Source of the DNA: MGNI01 sp964353875
GTDB taxonomy: Bacteria; Chloroflexota; Anaerolineae; Anaerolineales; E44-bin32
Direction: 5' to 3'
NCBI GenBank assembly: GCA_964353875.1
Contig: CAYGXU010000006.1
Span: forward strand, 1-64,000
Length of the DNA: 64,000 nt
Positions within the stretch are counted from its first letter, which is position 1, and each line of letters starts with the position of its first letter. Below, in pieces: positions 45,955 to 54,950 of this stretch. A model generated the notes under the pieces. That model made no database searches and was not told the DNA's origin. It saw only the letters and a program-made list of their open reading frames with translations. The position numbers and the translations under genes are program-made.

Positions 45955-47985
45955 TTGAAGCGCAACAGGCGCATCTTGATCTTTCTGTTGCTCGTCCTTT
46001 TCTCCTGTAAAGGACCGGGAGCGACCGATGAAACTCAATGGGAGACCGCCACTGTAGCGAGCGAGCCAAGCGCATCCCTGAGCTCCGCTTCAGCCACGAT
46101 CTCGGCATCCGACACATCCCCGCCATCTGACACGGCTCCTCCATCCAAGACACCGGCAGGGACCCCAACTCCGGATCTTCGCCTCCCGGCTGAACAGTGG
46201 CAAAGCTGGCCCATCGTCCCCGAACGGGTGAGCGACAGAATGCGAGCTGTTTATTTCAATGGCTTGGCGGCTGGCAATAACCCACAGGCCTTCTCCAAAG
46301 TCGGGGACTGCCAGAATATCCCCAACGCCTTTCTGGGCTTGTACGATAAGCCCGGCCGTTACACGCTCGATTCGGATGCTGCCTATCTGCAGGAGACGAT
46401 CGAACACTTCCAGGGCTCGTTCTGGCGCGAAAGCCAGGCCGTGCGCGGCGGATTCAACGTCGCTTCCGTGCTCTCACCCCTATGGGCAGACCTGGAGCAT
46501 TGCCGGCAAGGAGAGACCCCCTTGGACTGCGAGCTGCGGCTGCACCGTCCGAGCATCGTGTTCATCAGCATGGAGACTTGGTTCAAGGGTCGAACCCCAG
46601 AGGTCTATGAGGGATATTTGCGGCAAATTGTGGATCGTGTGATCGAATATGGCGCTGTCCCGATCCTGGCGACCAAGGCGGACAACACCGAGGGCGACCA
46701 TGGGATCAATGGCGTCATCGCCCGATTAGCTTATGATTACGACTTGCCCTTGTGGAATTTCTGGCTGGCGGTGCAGCCGCTCCCAGATCACGGCATCGAC
46801 TGGGAGCGTGACTCAACCGGATTCCACATTCTGTATGAGGCCTGGAGCGTGCGCAGCTACACCGCGCTGCAATCCCTGGACCAAGTCTGGCGCCAGCTAA
46901 ACGCACAATTGACGGAAGAGGTGCATACTGCCACCCCTAAGCCTTCTGCATATGTCGAGCCCACGCCGCCTGCAATCACCCCAATCAGCGGCCCCTCGGA
47001 GGGCTTGATTCTCAGCTTCGCAGAACAGGTGGATTGGGAAGTGGTGGATTCGGGTCTTTTCCTATTTCGGCCAGAGGAAGGCCGTTTCGATCGACTGACG
47101 GACGCAGGCTACCGTTTGCAGGATGCATCCCCTGATGGGAGGCATCTGCTAGTCAACAAAGATCGCAACCTATTTGTCATGGACATGATCTCTCTTGAGG
47201 CGCTGTTGCTCAATCAGGATTTCTTTGCAGCTGCACAGCCGGGCGCCTATTGGCAGGAGGGGTCTGAACGAGTCTTTTTTATCGCTTCTTCCGGCGGTGA
47301 TAACTCGATTATGTCTTGCCATGCCGATGGCAGTGACCAGCAGCGGATTTCAGCGCCCGAGCCAACCCCGATTGACCTTATTCCTACAGGTGCAGCGGAT
47401 AAGATCTATTGGATGGCGGGAGATTGCTCCTCCATGGATGATTGCATTCCAATGGGATTGTATTGGATTTCCAGCCACGGCCTCGAAATGGGGGAGTTGG
47501 CCGGGGTGGGTTCCCTCAGGGGCGCCAAGAATGATACAACCATAGCGTACACACAGCAACGCCAAGATAGCACGCTCCTCAAGATCTGTGCGGGAGGGGA
47601 TGACGCCGACATCCTCGTGCGGACGACCGCGAACACCCTTCTTGATTACGCCCTCTCGCCGGATGGAAGCCGCCTTGCCGCCATTGAAGTCGTGCAAAGC
47701 GCGTACTCGGGCCGTCGGCTTGAATACCACTATCTCCTCGCCTCCTCTCCCGCCTGGACGATGAGAGAGATTTTCATCTCAAAAGACCTATCGGCCTTGC
47801 TTTGGTCAGCGGATAGCCAGACTCTCTGGTTCTTGGGGACCTCCCCTCAAAATGAGGGCTATGCAGTGAGCGTCGTCGCTGTTGAAGCCGACGCCCGGAG
47901 AATCATAAGCAGCCATGATTTGCTGGGGCCATGGGGAGGAGCATACACCTTCATCCGGAATAGTTCCTACATTCGCTTGCCCTAA
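45955..47985 (+). CDS. SGNH-like (Cys variant) and propeller lipoprotein (paralog 5)
   Basis: A 676-residue lipoprotein: short signal peptide with Cys18 (LVLFSC), Ser/Thr/Pro linker, SGNH-like domain (about 75-320), second Pro/Thr linker, then a TolB/DPP4-like beta-propeller region (about 345-676, with LSPDGSRLAAIE and LLWSADSQTLWFLG). Block I is FSKVGDCQ, block III ISMETWF (no GTN), and the C-terminal block is DSTGFHI with a displaced His. Start: TTG at 45955 with GGAGG six bases before it gives a clean signal peptide; the open frame extends to an ATG at 45874 without one. It stands alone after msrPQ. Confidence 0.7.
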   Translation: MKRNRRILIFLLLVLFSCKGPGATDETQWETATVASEPSASLSSASATISASDTSPPSDTAPPSKTPAGTPTPDLRLPAEQWQSWPIVPERVSDRMRAVYFNGLAAGNNPQAFSKVGDCQNIPNAFLGLYDKPGRYTLDSDAAYLQETIEHFQGSFWRESQAVRGGFNVASVLSPLWADLEHCRQGETPLDCELRLHRPSIVFISMETWFKGRTPEVYEGYLRQIVDRVIEYGAVPILATKADNTEGDHGINGVIARLAYDYDLPLWNFWLAVQPLPDHGIDWERDSTGFHILYEAWSVRSYTALQSLDQVWRQLNAQLTEEVHTATPKPSAYVEPTPPAITPISGPSEGLILSFAEQVDWEVVDSGLFLFRPEEGRFDRLTDAGYRLQDASPDGRHLLVNKDRNLFVMDMISLEALLLNQDFFAAAQPGAYWQEGSERVFFIASSGGDNSIMSCHADGSDQQRISAPEPTPIDLIPTGAADKIYWMAGDCSSMDDCIPMGLYWISSHGLEMGELAGVGSLRGAKNDTTIAYTQQRQDSTLLKICAGGDDADILVRTTANTLLDYALSPDGSRLAAIEVVQSAYSGRRLEYHYLLASSPAWTMREIFISKDLSALLWSADSQTLWFLGTSPQNEGYAVSVVAVEADARRIISSHDLLGPWGGAYTFIRNSSYIRLP

Positions 47986-48086
47986 TCGATTACCCTACCA
48001 TTTGCCTTTCGTTCCCGGCAAAAGGAGCTTATCTTGTCGATTCACTGCTAAAATAGGGCTTATCCTTCAGCGGAGGAGGCTTTCCT

Positions 48087-48899
48087 GTGGTCCATTGGTT
48101 TGTCGAACTCGATCCCATCCTCCAAGCCCTATCGGGGACTCTCTTCACCTGGTTCTTAACCGCTGTAGGCGCTGCGGCAGTCTTTGCCTTTAAGAGCGTC
48201 AACCAGAAAGTGCTGGACGGCATGCTGGGCTTCGCGGCGGGGGTGATGATCGCTGCCAGCTATTGGTCCCTCCTGGCTCCCGCCATCGAAATGGCGGAAG
48301 AGTTCACCGTCCCGGCCTGGGTGCCGGCCACGATAGGTTTCTTGTTGGGCGGTGCTTTCATCCGGCTTGTGGATTATCTACTTCCCCACCTGCACCTGGG
48401 TTTCCCCATGGAAGAGGCAGAGGGGATCAAAACCAGTTGGCGACGGAGCATCCTGCTGGTCCTGGCAATCACCATGCACAATTTTCCGGAGGGGCTGGCG
48501 GTAGGGGTCGCCTTTGGCGCTGCAGCTGCGGGGCTACCCTCCGCCACCGTGGCTGGCGCAGTCGCCCTGGCCGTCGGCATCGGAATTCAGAACCTTCCAG
48601 AAGGTACGGCGGTATCGGTCCCCCTCCGTCGTGAAGGCTTGTCCCGACTGAAGAGCTTTTGGTACGGTCAATTATCAGGAACGGTGGAGCCCATCGCCGG
48701 TGTAATAGGGGCAGCTGCTGTTTTGCTGATGCGCCCGATCCTGCCCTATGCCCTTGCCTTCGCGGCGGGAGCCATGATCTTTGTCGTAGTGGAGGAGTTG
48801 ATCCCTGAATCCCATGTTGGCAAGAACGCCGATATCGCCACCCTTGGAGCGATGCTCGGTTTCGCTGCGATGATGACCCTGGACGTCAGCCTGGGATGA
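48087..48899 (+). CDS. ZIP family divalent-metal transporter
   Basis: A 270-residue protein with eight hydrophobic segments of the ZIP family (ZupT/GufA-like), which moves zinc and other divalent cations into the cytoplasm. Metal-site motifs are [11 protein letters not shown] in helix 4 and QNLPEGTAV in helix 5; helix 6-7 has [13 protein letters not shown]. The start is GTG at 48087 with GGAGG nearby upstream. Monocistronic. Confidence 0.93.
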   Translation: MVHWFVELDPILQALSGTLFTWFLTAVGAAAVFAFKSVNQKVLDGMLGFAAGVMIAASYWSLLAPAIEMAEEFTVPAWVPATIGFLLGGAFIRLVDYLLPHLHLGFPMEEAEGIKTSWRRSILLVLAITMHNFPEGLAVGVAFGAAAAGLPSATVAGAVALAVGIGIQNLPEGTAVSVPLRREGLSRLKSFWYGQLSGTVEPIAGVIGAAAVLLMRPILPYALAFAAGAMIFVVVEELIPESHVGKNADIATLGAMLGFAAMMTLDVSLG

Positions 48900-49177
48900 G
48901 GATCAAGAGCCACCCGGAATAGAAAACGAAGTGATCGACACGGGATGATTTTGACTGTTTCTCAAGCAGTTTTAGTCGCTGGCGTCGAATCCCTGCAAAG
49001 TCCATGCAAATGGATTTCTGTCTCCACAGAATGGTTTCAATCAAGGTCCATTTTACAGCTGCGGCTGGCGGTTCTATCCGCAGGGATAGAAGGCTTTGGC
49101 ATGGCTCATAAAAGCTGTTCTGACTTCCCTGGATGAAAGTCTGCCTCGATCTTACGGCAAAACCTAAATAAAGCTTC
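48900..49177. other. Intergenic interval before the LacI promoter
   Basis: About 280 bases with no supported gene, terminator or repeat. Confidence 0.4.
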
Positions 49178-49228
49178 TTGACACGTTTTAAAAATATGCT
49201 ATCATGGGTAAAATCGATTGCGCAATCG
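49178..49228 (+). promoter_or_regulatory. Promoter and operator of the LacI-type regulator
   Basis: TTGACA (49178-49183) and TATCAT (49200-49205) with a 16-bp spacer form a good promoter. A perfect 14-bp palindrome CGATTGCGCAATCG (49215-49228) sits at about +3, a classical position for repression. The central CG and flanking A/T bases fit LacI-family operators, pointing to autorepression. Confidence 0.75.
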
Positions 49229-49249
49229 TTTTCATCAGGGGAAATTCCT

Positions 49250-50254
49250 TTGGCGACCATGAAAGATGTGGCTTTACAGGCGGGTGTGAGTGTCTCGACC
49301 GTTTCGCATGTGATCAATAAGACCCGTTTTGTGAGTGAGGCCTTAAGTGAACGGGTTATGGAGACGATGCGGGAGCTGAACTACCAGCCCAACGAGGTCG
49401 CCCGCAGCCTGCGCACTAAGAGGACCCATATCGTCGCCCTGGTCATTCCCGACATCACCAACCCTTACTTCCCCGAGATTGCGCGTGGGGTTCAGGACGT
49501 CGCCGAAAAGAACAAGTGTGTCGTGATCGTCTGCAACACCGACCGCGACTTAAAACGTGAGAGGAGCTTCTTGAACACCTTGCGCCAACAACGCGTAGAT
49601 GGGATCATCCTCAACCCTTCCAAAGTGACCCTATCCGATCTGCAGGAGGTGACACGCTCCCAGATCCCGGTGGTGTTGATCGGTTCACAAATCGATCATC
49701 CTGATTACGATGTTGTCATGGTTGATAACGTGCAGGGAGGCCGTGATGCCGTTAAATACCTCCATGATTTGGGGCATCAACGCATTGGCTTCATCGGTGG
49801 CCCACGCACTTCGAGCTCAGGCGATCAGCGCTATCAGGGGTATTTGCGCGCCCTAACCGAATACTCCCTCCCCCTGATTCAACCGCTGATCTGTGAAGGA
49901 CCATTCACCCACGAGGGTGGATACCAATGCATGAAACACATTCTTAATCTAGGTCCTCATCCGACCGCGGTCTTTGCTGCCAGCGATGTGATGGCGATTG
50001 GCGCGCTCATGGCGATTCAGGATTCAGGGTTGCAGGTACCCAAGGATATTTCCCTGGTTGGATTCGACGATATTGATGAGGTCTCCATCACCACTCCCAA
50101 ACTAACCACCATTGCCCAGCCCCAATATCAAACCGGAGAGGTTGCCGGGCATCTGCTCTTTAACCATGTTGACGGCAACTCTCCCCACCAACGGCGGAGG
50201 GTGGTGTTGGATCATAAACTAGTCGTGCGCGAGTCGGCTGGCCCGCCGGGGTAG
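49250..50254 (+). CDS. LacI family sugar-responsive repressor
   Basis: A 334-residue LacI/GalR protein. The N-terminal HTH and hinge are clear (MKDVALQAGVSVSTVSHVIN, then LNYQPNEVARSLRTKRT), followed by a periplasmic-binding-protein-like sensor domain (ALVIPDITNPYFPEIARGV ... VGFDDIDEVSITTPKLTTI). I use TTG at 49250 (Met-Ala-Thr-Met-Lys-Asp-Val-Ala, the usual LacI opening) with AGGGG eight bases before it; the longer frame runs back through its own operator and promoter. It heads the sugar-utilisation locus and probably controls it through sites at 49215 and 50278. Confidence 0.93.
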   Translation: MATMKDVALQAGVSVSTVSHVINKTRFVSEALSERVMETMRELNYQPNEVARSLRTKRTHIVALVIPDITNPYFPEIARGVQDVAEKNKCVVIVCNTDRDLKRERSFLNTLRQQRVDGIILNPSKVTLSDLQEVTRSQIPVVLIGSQIDHPDYDVVMVDNVQGGRDAVKYLHDLGHQRIGFIGGPRTSSSGDQRYQGYLRALTEYSLPLIQPLICEGPFTHEGGYQCMKHILNLGPHPTAVFAASDVMAIGALMAIQDSGLQVPKDISLVGFDDIDEVSITTPKLTTIAQPQYQTGEVAGHLLFNHVDGNSPHQRRRVVLDHKLVVRESAGPPG

Positions 50255-50277
50255 GTTTTTTTGTCTTGTTGCGAAAT

Positions 50278-50291
50278 CGTTTGCGTAAACG
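50278..50291 (+). promoter_or_regulatory. LacI-family operator candidate
   Basis: CGTTTGCGTAAACG is a near-perfect palindrome with one mismatched base pair, of the CGNTTNCGNAANCG type like the site at 49215. It lies between lacI and the first ADP-ribosylglycohydrolase gene, consistent with repression of the downstream locus. Confidence 0.65.
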
Positions 50292-50356
50292 TTTCGACGC
50301 CCGATTTATAGGAGGCTTCTTTGCTAAAGAAACCTCAAGAGGAGAAGGAAAGCGCC

Positions 50357-51343
50357 ATGCTTAACCGCGAAGACCTGCATAAAAATCCCGCCCTGCTCTA
50401 CGACAAGGCCTTCGGATCCCTGATCGGATTGGCCATCGGCGACTCCTTCGGTGATCAAGCCCGCTCGCCGGAAAACCACACCCGCTACGGCTTCAGTCGC
50501 GATCTATATGCCAATGCCAGTTGGAGCACCGATGATACCGAATTCGCGCTGCTCACCGCTAAGACCCTGATCGAGACCAGAGGCAAACTAACATCAGAAG
50601 CCGTCGTGGAGGGCTGGAAACAACATGTGCTCCCCCAAAGCGATCTGGGTTCCAAAGGCGGCGAGAGCGAGATCGGCGCAGCTGAAAACCTGCGGCGGGG
50701 AATCATGCCTCCTTACTCCGGCAGCGACAATCCCTACTATTGGAGCGACGGCGCTGCTATGCGCGTCGCCCCGATTGGCATCGTCTGCGCCGGCGAGCCC
50801 GAAAAAGCAGCCAAGCTGGCCGAAATCGACGCATGTATCAGTCACTATCGGGACGGAATCTGGGGAGCACAGGCCATCGCTGCCAGCATCGCCGTGGCGA
50901 TGGCAGACGGGACGGTGGACGAGATCATTCAAGCGGGACTGTCTTTCATTCCCAAAGATAGCTGGTTGGGACGCTGGATGGGCAAAGCCATGGCCATCGT
51001 CGATCAGAATTCCAGCATCGAAGACGCCTGGGATGCGCTCCATCACGATCTGTGGACGTATATCCGTTGCAGCAATGCCGAGGCAATATCCCAAACCTAT
51101 GCCATTTTCAAATTGACCCAAGGCGAGTTCAAGAATGGCATCCTCTACGCCGGCAATTTCGGGCGCGACGCCGATACGCTGGCTGCCCTGGTGGGGGCGC
51201 TCTCTGGGGCCAAACACGGAGTCAAAGTGATCCCGATAGACTGGATCGAGAAGACCCGACGCCCCGCCGGACGTTGCCTGGCCTTCAGCGCCGGATTGGA
51301 CATCGCCGATGTCGCACGGGAGCTGACGGAATTGATCCGTTAG
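50357..51343 (+). CDS. ADP-ribosylglycohydrolase-fold protein 1
   Basis: A 328-residue enzyme of the ADP-ribosylglycohydrolase (ARH/DraG) fold, an all-helical protein with two metal ions. Metal-binding segments are SWSTDDTEFALLTAKTL near the N-terminus and GRDADTLAALVGALSGA near the C-terminus; it opens with GSLIGLAIGDSFGD. Classical members cut ADP-ribose-protein or related N-glycosidic bonds. The location between a LacI repressor and a sugar ABC transporter suggests an N- or O-ribosyl or other glycosidic substrate. The ATG at 50357 (GGAGAAGGAAAG before it) and the TTG at 50321 (AGGAGG before it) are both possible starts. Confidence 0.85.
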   Translation: MLNREDLHKNPALLYDKAFGSLIGLAIGDSFGDQARSPENHTRYGFSRDLYANASWSTDDTEFALLTAKTLIETRGKLTSEAVVEGWKQHVLPQSDLGSKGGESEIGAAENLRRGIMPPYSGSDNPYYWSDGAAMRVAPIGIVCAGEPEKAAKLAEIDACISHYRDGIWGAQAIAASIAVAMADGTVDEIIQAGLSFIPKDSWLGRWMGKAMAIVDQNSSIEDAWDALHHDLWTYIRCSNAEAISQTYAIFKLTQGEFKNGILYAGNFGRDADTLAALVGALSGAKHGVKVIPIDWIEKTRRPAGRCLAFSAGLDIADVARELTELIR

Positions 51344-51660
51344 GAGGAGGTTGTCCTGGCGAAGATCGAATGTTGTGACTCGAACTTCACTTCATCCATT
51401 AACCTCTTCTCGTCCTTGCCGAATGAGAGGGAAAGAGAGTCGCTTATCCGAATCCCGCTTTATGACAACACCCATGGAGGTGAAAATTACCGAAATATAG
51501 GCATGATCTTGAGCAACCACATCCAATTTGCGATCCGCGAGCAACATGCATCAACCTGAAATGCAATAACGAAGATAAGGAGGTGATGACAATCCTTGAT
51601 GCCAACTAGAATGACAAAAAGAGAACCGTCGTATCCTATAAGACTCAATGGAGGAGTAAG
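51344..51660. other. Leader region of the ABC transporter operon
   Basis: About 320 bases without a gene. It ends in GGAGG six bases before the binding-protein ATG. I found no further copy of the LacI-type operator and no clear promoter hexamers. Confidence 0.4.
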
Positions 51661-52652
51661 ATGAAAGAGAAATTAATCCGCGTGCTGGCTGTGATTATGG
51701 CGATGAGCCTATTATTGACAGCAGCCGCCTGTAAAGCGACAGCCACCCCGACCGAACCCGTAGCCGGTGAGCCCACACAAGAGACCGTTATTGAGCCCAC
51801 AGAAGAAGCAGCCCCTCCAGAAGCTGAGGTCGTCAAGATCGGCGTCTACACCGTCGCCTGGTCACCAAGCAGTCAGGCCATGATGGCCGAGTTGATCGAT
51901 CTATTCAATGAGGAGCACAAAGGCAAGATCGAGGCCGAATACATCCAGGGCGACTGGGGTGAGGGCGATACCTACATCAGCGCCGGCGTGGCCGGCGGCG
52001 GCGGGATTGCCGACGCCATCGAGTGGTGGACAGGCGGCGCACAGGAATGGTACGAGCAAGGATTCCTTCATGACCTGGCTCCTTATGTGACAGATGAGAT
52101 CCGCGCCACGATCCCAGAAGAACTCTGGGCTTCCCGCACCATGGAGGATGGCTCCATATTCTTCAACTGCACAAACTCTGCCGAACACGGGCTTATGTAT
52201 TACAACCCCAAGCTTTTCCAAGAAGCCGGTGTTGAGCCTCCTGCTGCTGGGAGTGCATGGACCTGGGAAGAATTCCTGACGAACGCAAAACTACTCACGC
52301 TCGATGCCAATGGAAAGCACCTGGGCGAAGAGGGCTTCGACCCAACGAATGTTGTGCAATGGGGCTACATGCCTCGTTTGGATGACGCGAAGCTCTGGGA
52401 GGAAGCAAGCCAGTTCGCCATGCAGGCCTCTGGGAAGCCCATGATTCGCAAGGGCGCGGATGGCGTCTGGGACATCTTCTTCGATGAAGNNNNNNNNNNN
52501 NNNNNNNNNNNNNNNNNNNNNNNNNNNNNNNNNNNNNNNNNNNNNNNNNNNNNNNNNNNNNNNNNNNNNNNNNNNNNNNNNNNNNNNNNAAGACCCTCGA
52601 TGAGGCCATTGCCGAGATCAAAGCGGGGTCACAGGATATCCTGAACCAGTAA
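51661..52652 (+). CDS. Sugar ABC transporter binding lipoprotein, broken by a gap
   Basis: An extracellular solute-binding protein of the family-1 (maltose/glycerol-3-phosphate type) group. Signal peptide with lipobox Cys24, Glu/Thr/Pro-rich linker, then VVKIGVYTVAWS, FNEEHKGKIEAEYI and YYNPKLFQEAGVEPPA. After 276 codons the sequence is lost in 100 N (52490-52589); the last 20 codons (KTLDEAIAEIKAGSQDILNQ) and the stop are on the other side. A typical member has about 430-450 residues, so roughly 130-150 codons are missing, and the true gap is longer than 100 bases. It is the substrate-specificity component for the two permeases downstream. Confidence 0.9.
52490..52589. other. Assembly gap (100 N) inside the binding-protein gene
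   Basis: One hundred undetermined bases. As written, the two halves of the gene are not in the same frame across exactly 100 bases (829 + 100 + 63 is not a multiple of three), so the length is a placeholder. Confidence 0.95.
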
Positions 52653-52672
52653 ACATGCGGGTCAGCACTTGT

Positions 52673-52703
52673 CGTCAGGTGGATCATTTGGATCCACCTG
52701 ACG
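52673..52703 (+). terminator. Intra-operon hairpin after the binding-protein gene
   Basis: CGTCAGGTGGATC (52673-52685) pairs perfectly with GATCCACCTGACG (52691-52703), five-base loop, 20 bases after the stop and 41 before the permease start. A weak T-containing tail follows. Such structures between binding-protein and permease genes commonly stabilise the first cistron or partly stop transcription. Confidence 0.7.
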
Positions 52704-52744
52704 AATCTTCATTCAACTCAAGAATCATCTGAGGTGACAAATCG

Positions 52745-53644
52745 ATGTGGCAAAATTGGCGTACACGATCGGTCCCATATTTCTTTATCTTCCCCGCTGT
52801 GATCGCCTTGATTCTCTTCTCCGTTTACCCTTTCCTCAGCGGTATCTGGTACGGCTTCACTGATATCAAATTCTTTGGGGGCGTAGCTCAGTGGATCGGA
52901 TTGGATAATTTTGAGCGTATCCTGCGCGGCAGCGTGGGCTCAGCAAAATTCTTCAAGCAGGCTTTCTATCAGACGGCGCTGTGGACCATCAGCGTGGTCA
53001 GCGGACAGTTGATCCTGGGCTATATCACCGCCTTATTGCTCAACGAGAAATTGCCGGGGCGAGGCATCTTCCGTACCCTCATCCTCGTCCCCTGGATCAT
53101 CCCCAGCGTGGTCGTCGGCTTGACCTGGCAGTGGATGTATGATCCGTTTTTTGGGCTTATCAATTATTACTTGAAAGCGTGGGGCATCATCGATAAATAC
53201 CTCGTCTGGGTTGGCCAACCCAACTCCACCATCTGGCCCATCGTCATCGTCGCTGTCTGGCGCGGATTGCCCTTTATGTCCCTCATGCTCCTTTCTGGCC
53301 TGCAATCGATACCGGAGGAGCTGTATGAATCGGCCAAAGTCGATGGCGCCAGCGCCCTGCAACGCTTCTTCCATATTACCCTGCCTTCGATGCGTACCGT
53401 AACAGTGGTGGTCGTCATGCTCACCACCATGTGGTGGTGGAATTCATTTGACCTGCAAAAGATCCTTAGCCCGGTTGGCAGCCTGGGCTACAATTCCATG
53501 ACCATTCCCATCCTGGCCTGGTTTGAAGCCTTTAATTGGAAACACTTGGGTCGTGGAGCGGCCATTTCCGTCATCTCCCTGGTTGTCATGTTCATCATCA
53601 TGGTGGGTAATGTGCGCCGTGAGATGCGCGCCGTACAGGAATAG
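52745..53644 (+). CDS. Sugar ABC permease, MalF/UgpA type
   Basis: A 299-residue permease with six helices. The ATPase-contacting EAA loop is present as ELYESAKVDGASALQRFFHI. It pairs with the following permease to form the channel for the sugar delivered by the lipoprotein upstream. GAGGTGA lies before the ATG. No ATPase gene occurs in the locus, so a shared MsmX/UgpC-like ATPase must be encoded elsewhere. Confidence 0.93.
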   Translation: MWQNWRTRSVPYFFIFPAVIALILFSVYPFLSGIWYGFTDIKFFGGVAQWIGLDNFERILRGSVGSAKFFKQAFYQTALWTISVVSGQLILGYITALLLNEKLPGRGIFRTLILVPWIIPSVVVGLTWQWMYDPFFGLINYYLKAWGIIDKYLVWVGQPNSTIWPIVIVAVWRGLPFMSLMLLSGLQSIPEELYESAKVDGASALQRFFHITLPSMRTVTVVVVMLTTMWWWNSFDLQKILSPVGSLGYNSMTIPILAWFEAFNWKHLGRGAAISVISLVVMFIIMVGNVRREMRAVQE

Positions 53645-53659
53645 CGAAGGAGGTTTCCC

Positions 53660-54547
53660 ATGCGCTCTCTTCAGCAAACACAAACGAAACGCGGCAAAGC
53701 CTACCATCAGAGACGCCTCTTCGGAGCTGTCCGCATGCTTTTCAGCTACAGCGCGCTCATCGTGATCACGCTATTCTGCATTTTCCCGTTAGGTTGGATC
53801 CTGAAAACGTCCTTTGAGACTCCGCAGTACATCCGCAACCCTCAGATCCAATGGTTGCCTATTCAGTTCACTCTCGACAACTATCGCGAGGTCCTGACTA
53901 ACCCGAGAGCCATGATCAGTCGCGCTTTCATGAACAGTCTCTTTGTTTCCGGCGTTTCCACCGTTTTTTCCATCATCATAACGACATTGGCCGGCTATGC
54001 CATGTCGCGCTTCCGCTTTCGGGGGAAGTTCCTTTTCAGCGTCTACCTCTTGCTGATCAACATGATCCCAGGAACGCTGATCCTGATCTCAATGTTTATC
54101 CTGTTAATTAAACTACATCTGGTTAATTCCTACTGGGGATTGATCGCCTTCTACTCCTCGATCGGATTGCCGCTCGCTACCTGGATGCTGAAAGGCTATT
54201 TCGATAGCATCCCGATTGACCTGGAGGAGCAGGCCATGATTGACGGCGCCACGCGTTTGGAGGCCATCCGCCGCATCATCGCCCCGCTGGCCCTTCCTGG
54301 CATTGCCTCGGTCTTCATCTTCCTTTTTATGGGACACTGGAATGAATTCATGGCCGCCCTGACCATCCTGCAAAAGCAGGAACTGCGCACCCTACCGGTG
54401 CAGATCATTAACTTCATGGGATTCCAGCGGGTGGAGTGGGGACCGGTGATGGCTTACAGCATTATTGTCGGCTTGCCAGTGGCTATACTGTTCGCCCTTG
54501 CACAGCGCCGATTGGTGGGCGGATTGACAGCCGGATTTACCAAATGA
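53660..54547 (+). CDS. Sugar ABC permease, MalG/UgpE type
   Basis: A 295-residue six-helix permease with EAA loop DLEEQAMIDGATRLEAIRRI and the MalG-type N-terminal FPLGWILKTSFETP. It starts 15 bp after the first permease gene with AAGGAGG before the ATG. Second half of the sugar channel. Confidence 0.93.
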   Translation: MRSLQQTQTKRGKAYHQRRLFGAVRMLFSYSALIVITLFCIFPLGWILKTSFETPQYIRNPQIQWLPIQFTLDNYREVLTNPRAMISRAFMNSLFVSGVSTVFSIIITTLAGYAMSRFRFRGKFLFSVYLLLINMIPGTLILISMFILLIKLHLVNSYWGLIAFYSSIGLPLATWMLKGYFDSIPIDLEEQAMIDGATRLEAIRRIIAPLALPGIASVFIFLFMGHWNEFMAALTILQKQELRTLPVQIINFMGFQRVEWGPVMAYSIIVGLPVAILFALAQRRLVGGLTAGFTK

Positions 54548-54950
54548 GCCCATACCGGGAATGCAATCAGATCTCTTCCTTATACTGGACATTCATAAAG
54601 ACGGAAGTAGACAGAAGAATGATCATGCACATTGGATGCACATCTTTGGCAGATCTTGCATATCCGTGGGATGGTGTGTGGCGCGACCCTTCCTCCAGTT
54701 GAGACACAAGTGGAGGTAACCGCGGCTAATGGACTTATTAGTCCGAGGAGGCGCGTACCATCGCCAAGATCCTTGGCACCGACCACATCGGATCCTGATC
54801 TCTTTTTACGACATTATCCCTATTGTATAGAAAGCCACGTTGATACAATTGGATTTGCTCGTCCTGTATTAATACAATTATCTCGAAAGATGACTCCCTA
54901 ATTGAACTCAGAGTGCTCCACCCATCCCCATTCCTCTTGGAGGTATCCCA
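54548..54950. other. Intergenic interval
   Basis: About 400 bases between permease and the second ADP-ribosylglycohydrolase gene. I see no supported gene or terminator; a palindromic stretch near 54726-54750 (TAATGGACTTATTAGTCC) may be a weak operator or hairpin. Confidence 0.4.

Noticed and set aside
22798..48966. Sixteen-base exact match TTGACTGTTTCTCAAG at 22798 and 48951
   Set aside because: Similarity does not extend beyond the core, and a 16-base match is expected by chance at about this frequency in 64 kb.
51577..51609. Possible leader peptide of seven codons after AAGGAGGTG
   Set aside because: The ATG is only about two bases after the Shine-Dalgarno, too close for efficient initiation, and the peptide has no regulatory codon pattern.
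52877..52900. tRNA-like stretch GCGTAGCTCAGTGG
   Set aside because: It is inside the permease coding sequence, and no acceptor stem, anticodon arm or T-loop follows.
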